From Datisca glomerata (taxonomy: Eukaryota; Streptophyta; Magnoliopsida; Cucurbitales; Datiscaceae), in assembly GCA_003255025.1 (NCBI GenBank), contig QANY01008042.1, positions 3,922,328 to 3,986,327 of the forward strand: a DNA stretch of 64,000 nucleotides, written 5' to 3'. This document shows positions 59,053-64,000 of this stretch, piece by piece (the first letter of the stretch is position 1; the number at the start of each line of letters is the position of its first letter). A program made the position numbers and the translations under genes. The notes beneath the pieces are model-generated. The model had not been told where the DNA came from. It ran no database searches and saw nothing but the letters and a program-made list of their open reading frames with translations.

Positions 59053-59500
59053 CATAAATCATTCACTTTAACATCTTTTTCGTACACCCTTCAACTTTAG
59101 ATGTCAATAAAAAACACTCCATCCATTCAAAGTTATGTTGTCTCCCTGTAAAATTGATGATGACGTGCCTTCTATGTGACATATAATCTCACTTAAAGTG
59201 ATAAAATTGCCTCTCATAGAATTGTCTCCAAATTGCCTAGAAAAACCCTCCACCCCCTTTCTCTCTCCTCCACAAAACCCCATATTTAACTCTCACTCTA
59301 ATTTCATCCATACTTTTTGTCATCAGATCTACATTTTCTGCAACCCCCATTTCCATTTTTGAGCTTCAGAAAGCAAACTGCAATTTTTTATTTTTAGAAT
59401 TTCCCTGTTGTTGATATGAGAATGTTGCTTTATTTATTTTTCTTGAGATGAGAAAGCTATTAGCTGGGTGATAACGAGGTAAAAGTACTACGGTTCAATC

Positions 59501-59528
59501 CTTGTAAATGAATTTTTTCATTTACAAG
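59501..59528. other. Perfect 12-bp-stem hairpin beside a tRNA-like promoter pair
   Basis: CTTGTAAATGAA (59501-59512) and TTCATTTACAAG (59517-59528) flank a 4-base loop. Just upstream TAGCTGGGTGAT (59461) and GGTTCAATCC (59492-59501) resemble box A and box B of a tRNA-derived SINE. Only the hairpin is certain. Confidence 0.6.
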
Positions 59529-59821
59529 AATTAAAAAACACTTGGTATGGACACTTGACAAAATGATTCCCCATACAACACGCATGCAATGTCGAATAAA
59601 TTTTAAACGTCCGTTTCTGATTATATAAAAACTGAAAATGAATGTCCAAATTAATACTGAAGTACGAAACCAAACAATCACACTCTTCTCTAATTCCTTG
59701 TAATTGAATCCACGTTCATATCACTTCCACTATTCTCAGTTTTCCCTTCTTCTATCAAAATCGAGCTCTATCTTCCCTAAACCTTCTCAATATTTCCATA
59801 TCTTTCTGTCCAAAAACCACA

Positions 59822-60048
59822 ATGGAAGATTACAACACATCTTATGGGAATGGGTCGATGCAGAAGCAGATGCAGAGGCATAGCTACTATGGACAATCGA
59901 GGCCACCCACTTCTTATGACTGAGGATTTACAATGCTTCTTACGCGCAAACCCAGATGGGTAATAGAGATTCCAAGTTGAAGAAATGGAAAATCACTTGT
60001 GGGGTCTTCTTCAAAAACTTGGGCACCCTGAGTTTTGTTCCAGAGAAG
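59822..60048 (+). pseudogene. Captured DUF3511 gene fragment (broken)
   Basis: The ATG at 59822 gives 33 codons (MEDYNTSYGNGSMQ then MQRHSYYGQSRPPTSYD) before TGA at 59921-59923. A shifted frame then continues RIYNASYAQTQMGNRDSKLK and KWKITCGVFFKNLGT. This is the N-terminal part of the short plant DUF3511 family (MED start, SYAQTQMG, KLKKGKS in intact members). The conserved C-terminal block (ELQRKKRVA...YGWW) is absent because the element's right arm begins there. Members are small plant proteins of unknown function. Confidence 0.8.
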
Positions 60049-60235
60049 AGAAGAGGGGAATTTGGAGACAATTTTGTGAGGGACAATTTTGTCACTTTAA
60101 GTGGGATTATAGGTCACACGCGAGGCAATTTAACAGGGAGAAAATGAAATTTTGGATGGAATGAGTGTTTTTTAATCGATATATTGAAGGGTCTTCAAAC
60201 AATATTAGATTGTTATTTAGTGAGAGATTATGTGT

Positions 60236-62936
60236 TATCAGGTCAGTACGATAATATGAATATCACAAATGTGTGTAAACTATCTTAAATATGTATTGAA
60301 AACACTTTAAATATATATTAAGAACACTTTAAATATGTTGAATCAATAAAGTTCCTTAAATGTGTTGTATGTATCTCACCATTCAACACGTTTGAGATAC
60401 TCTCAATGCATAGCTCATGTACCTTATACGATTTTAAAGTATTCATGATACCATACATGTCCAATACGGGTAGAATGTCTTATTATTTAATTATTTCTTT
60501 TGTAAGGTGGTTATTGTAAGGTGGTTAAAGGGGTCGTTGGTAAGCATCATTAACAGGCCTCAAGAAGGGCCCTCAGGATAAGTCTCAAGATGGAATGACA
60601 GTCCCTTTTATCGCAACCAGTGCACTACAGTGCACACTGCACTGCACCGCATCGCAAAGCTGCACTACAGTTTTGCAACTCTAAAATGCATTGTCAATTT
60701 CGCAACACCCTAGTTGTTGTAGTGTTACAAAATCAACATTAAAATAAAACTTTTACTTAATTAGGTAAACATGCCACTATAGAAAAATAAAGAAGAAAAT
60801 AGCCCAAAAAATTGTAATTTATATAAATAGCCAAAATTTATAATGACTAATCCTTAAAACTTAAAAAACATAGTAAATATGTAAAATTACATTCACTAAT
60901 AATGAACCCACGCATAACCCTCGCGTACAATGTTACGTAGTTTATGAATATATACTCTATGGTATACAATAATATACTAATATATAAACATGAACTAATG
61001 GTATTTAATTACATATTGTATTATACAATATTGTATATTTTTTGTAATATAATATATAGACATTTACGTTATAGTATACATTTACATACTGTGCTATGCA
61101 GTTTTTAGTCTATAATTTTGTAGTATATATACAAAATTTTGTAACGTAGTGTATTTTAGTATACTATCATATCATAATATATATGTAGTATATGTTTACA
61201 TACCATTGGTATATCTATAATATATGTTTATATAATATTACTATATCGTAGTATATATGTAGTATATTTTTATATACCATCAGATATATCTTATATACCA
61301 TCGCGGTGAAGGAAGCCGTGACCAATCACAGTGAAGGAAGCAGTGACCAGATCTGGTCACGACGGTCAGGGAAGCCGTGACCAGATCAGATCGTGGCGGC
61401 CATGGAAGAGAGTTACGAAAGTGAGTTACGGGAAGAGAGAAGAGGCGTGGAAAAATTGCAACAAAGCTTTAAAAATTGTAACAATGGATGCCATGGAAGG
61501 AGTCGCGGAAGAGAGCTGCGGGAAGAGAGAAGATGCCTGGAAAAACTACAATAAAAAATATAATTAAACCTAAAAATGATATTAAGTTATACTAAGGATA
61601 GTTAAGTAAATTAATACATAGAATCCTAACTAACTATATTATCTCTCCTAAATCCGGACATATGTGCAAAATAAAAAAATTAAGAGACATAATACTAAAC
61701 AGTAACTTATAGTGGTCTGTTTTCCTAAAAGTTTTTACGGGACTCTATGAGGGCCCCATACGTAGGATTGGGGTACGGGACCACAAGATGGGTATGTTTG
61801 GATGGGTCGGGAAGGACAAACACGAAAACTGGAAATAGGAGTCTCTAAAGCAACCGAAAGTATGAAAAAAATCAAATTTCTAAAAAGAATTTTTTTTAAG
61901 ATATTGATAGAATATTAAAAAATTCAATCTCAATCCCTGCCGGAACGGATAAAAAACCTCAACATTTGGGACAGGACCAGGATGAAATAAGGCGGGATTC
62001 CAAGTCTGTGATTTTTTAATGAGGCTTAGTTGTTGGTTGCAAACTCTCAATGAGGGGTTGTTTATATCATTGTTGGTTCCAAACTCTCAATGAGAGGGGG
62101 CTTTTATCATTACACTCTCATTTTAGTCGAATCAGAAAATTCTTTTAAGTCTTTGAAGGCGAGCGCTAGCAAACTTTTGTAGCAAATCTATTTCATCAGA
62201 GATCAATTTATGCTTCGTCTTCATAAATATTTTTTAAGGCATTATAGTTTGCTTGTATCATATATGAACACGAAGGTTAGATGTGATGTCTTGATGAATA
62301 TGCATTATAACTGTTTATTATGGGCCATGCAGATGTTAGATGTGATGATTCTTTTTGCCATGTTTGTAGGCATTACGAGATGTTTATAAGGTGAACATGT
62401 GATTCATTGCATAAGGATCTGAGGACCGACGCAAAGGCCTCTAACGAGGCTTTCATAGACATTTTTTAGAATATTGGATTATGGTATTTTTTGGACAATT
62501 TTAGTTGGAGATGGGCCAAATATCAATATTCACCAGCTTCACTTCATGATGCATGCCGTTTTTGGCTGAATTCCATCATTTAACCTTCGAAAACACGTTT
62601 TTGCTGTTTTAGGAAAGTTTTATTTCATTAATATCTTTAGTAGGAAACTTGATTGATGCTCTCTTTATGCGTTATAATCTAAAGTCTTTGTAGCCCTAGA
62701 GGCATTTTTCAAGTTCAGTTAATAATATTTCAAGGAGAGTTTCTCTTTTTCTCTAAATTTTCATTATTCTTGCGAATCCAACGAACGTTTAATGTCCATC
62801 TATCTAGTATTCGTTAACAAGTCAACATGTATATAGAAGGTTGTTCTTAATTTCCATGCGTATCTTTCTTATAGAAGCTTCCAATTCATCAACATCGAAG
62901 TTGATATGGGAAAATAGTATGAAATAGTTGGATATT
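60236..62936. other. Non-coding intergenic DNA
   Basis: No gene supported. It contains a GCACTACAGTGCACAC patch (60620-60670), a TATA-rich stretch (60930-61290) and a tandem repeat of about 90 bp (61390-61560). A phrase GTTGGTTGCAAACTCTCAATGAG is repeated near 62032 and 62078. 62380-62560 has short open runs of no recognised family. Confidence 0.45.
61390..61560. repeat. Imperfect tandem duplication, about 90-bp unit
   Basis: GCCATGGAAGAGAG (about 61399) and GCCATGGAAGGAGT (about 61490) both continue to TACGGGAAGAGAGAAGAGGC or TGCGGGAAGAGAGAAGATGC, then TGGAAAAA. Just upstream GGAAGCCGTGACCA recurs (61310-61385). The open frame at 61331-61567 follows from this repetition. Confidence 0.75.
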
Positions 62937-63969
62937 CACTATTACAAATATGATTTTTCACGACGAATGTAAAAAAATAGACATGACGGGATTGATTAAA
63001 TCCATCGTCTAAAAATAAATAGCAAATTATCACGACGGTGGGTAAAAATCTCATTATTTTAAAATATATTTAAAATACGACGGGTTGACATTAAAATGAT
63101 GAGATGTCAAAACCCCATCCGATTAAATGATGGACTTCTATAAATTAAACAATAGAGGATCAAGACCCGTCATATTTTATAATAAAATGAATTAAAACGA
63201 CGGGGCCTGACTCCCCGTCGTATTTGCCAATGTACTTTCACTCCTGAAAGAAGTTTGTACTTCCGCTCCCGCTTCCTTTCCCATTTCATTTCCTCTCTCA
63301 CCCTGTTATGTGCCCTAGCCTCTTCTTCATCTCTAGCCTCATGTCCGTAGCCTCGCCGCGATGGCCTGCCGACTCTCCCTCAATGGTTCGCCTTCTCTCT
63401 TTGGGAAGCTCTCTACAAGCTCTTTATTTTCAGCCGCAAAACTCTCCTTCTCAGCCGCAATGCTTCTCCTTGGATTTGATTGGTTATGCACTCATTTGCT
63501 TATTTTCACAGGTACGCATCCCTCCCTCCCTCGATTTTGTGTTAGGGCTAGCGCGTCTGTAGTGAAAACCACAATAGGTGCTTGAATTGCCAATGATGCT
63601 AAGGAGATCTTTCAAGAATGAGTCTTTGAATTCATCTGCTTCATCACGATCGGTAGGAGATAAACTTTAATTTTAGTAATGAACCAATGAATTGTAGTAA
63701 ATAGTTTATCTTTGATGACGAGATTCCATAAACTGTCGTCATAAATTAATTTTTGTAACATGCCAGATAATTTTACGACGGTTCTCAATCAAACCGTCAT
63801 AAACAAAGAAGCTTTTATAATGGTTCATTATTCCACCGTTGTAAAAAACCACTGTTGCAAAACATGAATGATTTTACGAAACCCTTTTGGACGACGGGTG
63901 GGTACTCGTCGTTAATTATCTTTAATGACGGGTTTTACCCGTTGTGAAAAAATAATATTTGTATTAGTA
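62937..63969. mobile_element. Complete non-autonomous CACTA element
   Basis: 1,033 bp. The left end CACTATTACAAATATGATTT and right end (read inverted) TACTAATACAAATATTATTT continue into TTTTTCACGACG and TTTTTCACAACG. Flanking 3-bp duplications ATT are at 62934-62936 and 63970-63972, the CACTA length. Both subterminal regions are packed with ACGACGG words in both orientations (62970-63230 and 63720-63940), the expected transposase-binding repeats. There is no transposase inside; a GC-rich foreign exon-like segment occupies the middle. Confidence 0.9.
63250..63590 (+). pseudogene. Captured host gene fragment inside the CACTA element
   Basis: A pyrimidine-rich leader (63250-63360) precedes the ATG at 63361. 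The frame runs 74 codons to 63585: MACRLSLNGSPSLFGKLSTS, then SLFSAAKLSFSAA. It is Ser/Ala/Leu-rich like a plastid transit peptide and ends RFCVRASASVVKTTIGA, a plausible cleavage-site context. A TTATTTTCACAG acceptor-like site at 63499-63510 suggests the original gene had an intron there. Composition is clearly more GC-rich than the element's arms. I do not recognise the parent gene. A second frame (ATG 63308) overlaps it. Confidence 0.55.
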
Positions 63970-64000
63970 ATTATCCTAATATTATGTTTCTGATTCTTTA

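Larger units (their letters stand above)
59053..60235. mobile_element. Pack-MULE-like element carrying a host gene fragment
   Basis: The arms 59053-59245 and 60050-60235 are inverted copies. Left TCACTTAAAGTGATAAAATT corresponds to the inverse of AATTTTGTCACTTTAAGTGG. Left CAATAAAAAACACTCCATCC corresponds to the inverse of GGAATGAGTGTTTTTTAATC. Left ACCCTTCAA corresponds to right TTGAAGGGT. Between them lies a broken DUF3511 gene with apparent leader sequence. Long inverted ends without transposase fit a MULE; the 9-bp target duplication was not found, so the class is inferred. Confidence 0.75.

Overview
The window is plant nuclear DNA, almost certainly from a eudicot. It is AT-rich. Its one intact gene has a spliced exon pair with a plant core promoter. 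The rest is a graveyard of plant transposable-element families: Ty3/gypsy Tat lineage, Ty1/copia, TRIM, Mutator-like (MULE), CACTA, hAT and Tourist-type elements. I cannot name the species. No prokaryotic features (operons, CRISPR arrays, defence islands) are present.

Layout: 1-3479 is non-coding with one Tourist-like MITE. 3480-5760 holds the only gene that looks functional, a two-exon MATE/DTX membrane transporter whose 3' end and 3' UTR are tandemly duplicated just downstream (to about 6165). 6166-12036 is non-coding with a GA microsatellite, a miniature LTR retrotransposon (TRIM) and a compositionally odd island. 12037-14050 looks like a solo LTR. 14337-21591 is a decayed Tat-lineage gypsy element on the minus strand. 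It has two RNase H domains, an extra reading frame in the opposite orientation and a minisatellite between that frame and pol. 23058-26794 is a plus-strand copia element with both LTRs, primer-binding site, polypurine tract and a perfect 5-bp target duplication. 28563-29851 is a foldback element made of long inverted ends around an array of palindromes.

33596-35514 is a decayed MULE transposase gene (+) interrupted by a small hAT-type MITE. 36326-41844 is a second MULE with long inverted ends. Its transposase gene (-) faces a second gene (+) encoding a GRF zinc finger, a coiled coil and a hydrophobic tail, so the two are convergent as in maize MuDR. 42209-58565 is a minus-strand tandem copia array (LTR, internal, LTR, internal, then truncated). 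A CACTA element sits inside its first internal domain. 59053-60235 is a Pack-MULE-like element carrying a broken DUF3511 gene. 62937-63969 is a complete non-autonomous CACTA element carrying a foreign-looking, plastid-transit-like exon.

Only the MATE gene is a plausible working host gene. All transposon proteins carry stops, frameshifts or missing domains, so mobility would need helpers elsewhere. The most notable objects are the convergent two-gene MULE, the palindrome-array foldback element, the tandem copia array and the two gene-capture elements. All calls were made by reading the sequence by eye. Element borders are approximate unless a target duplication is stated.
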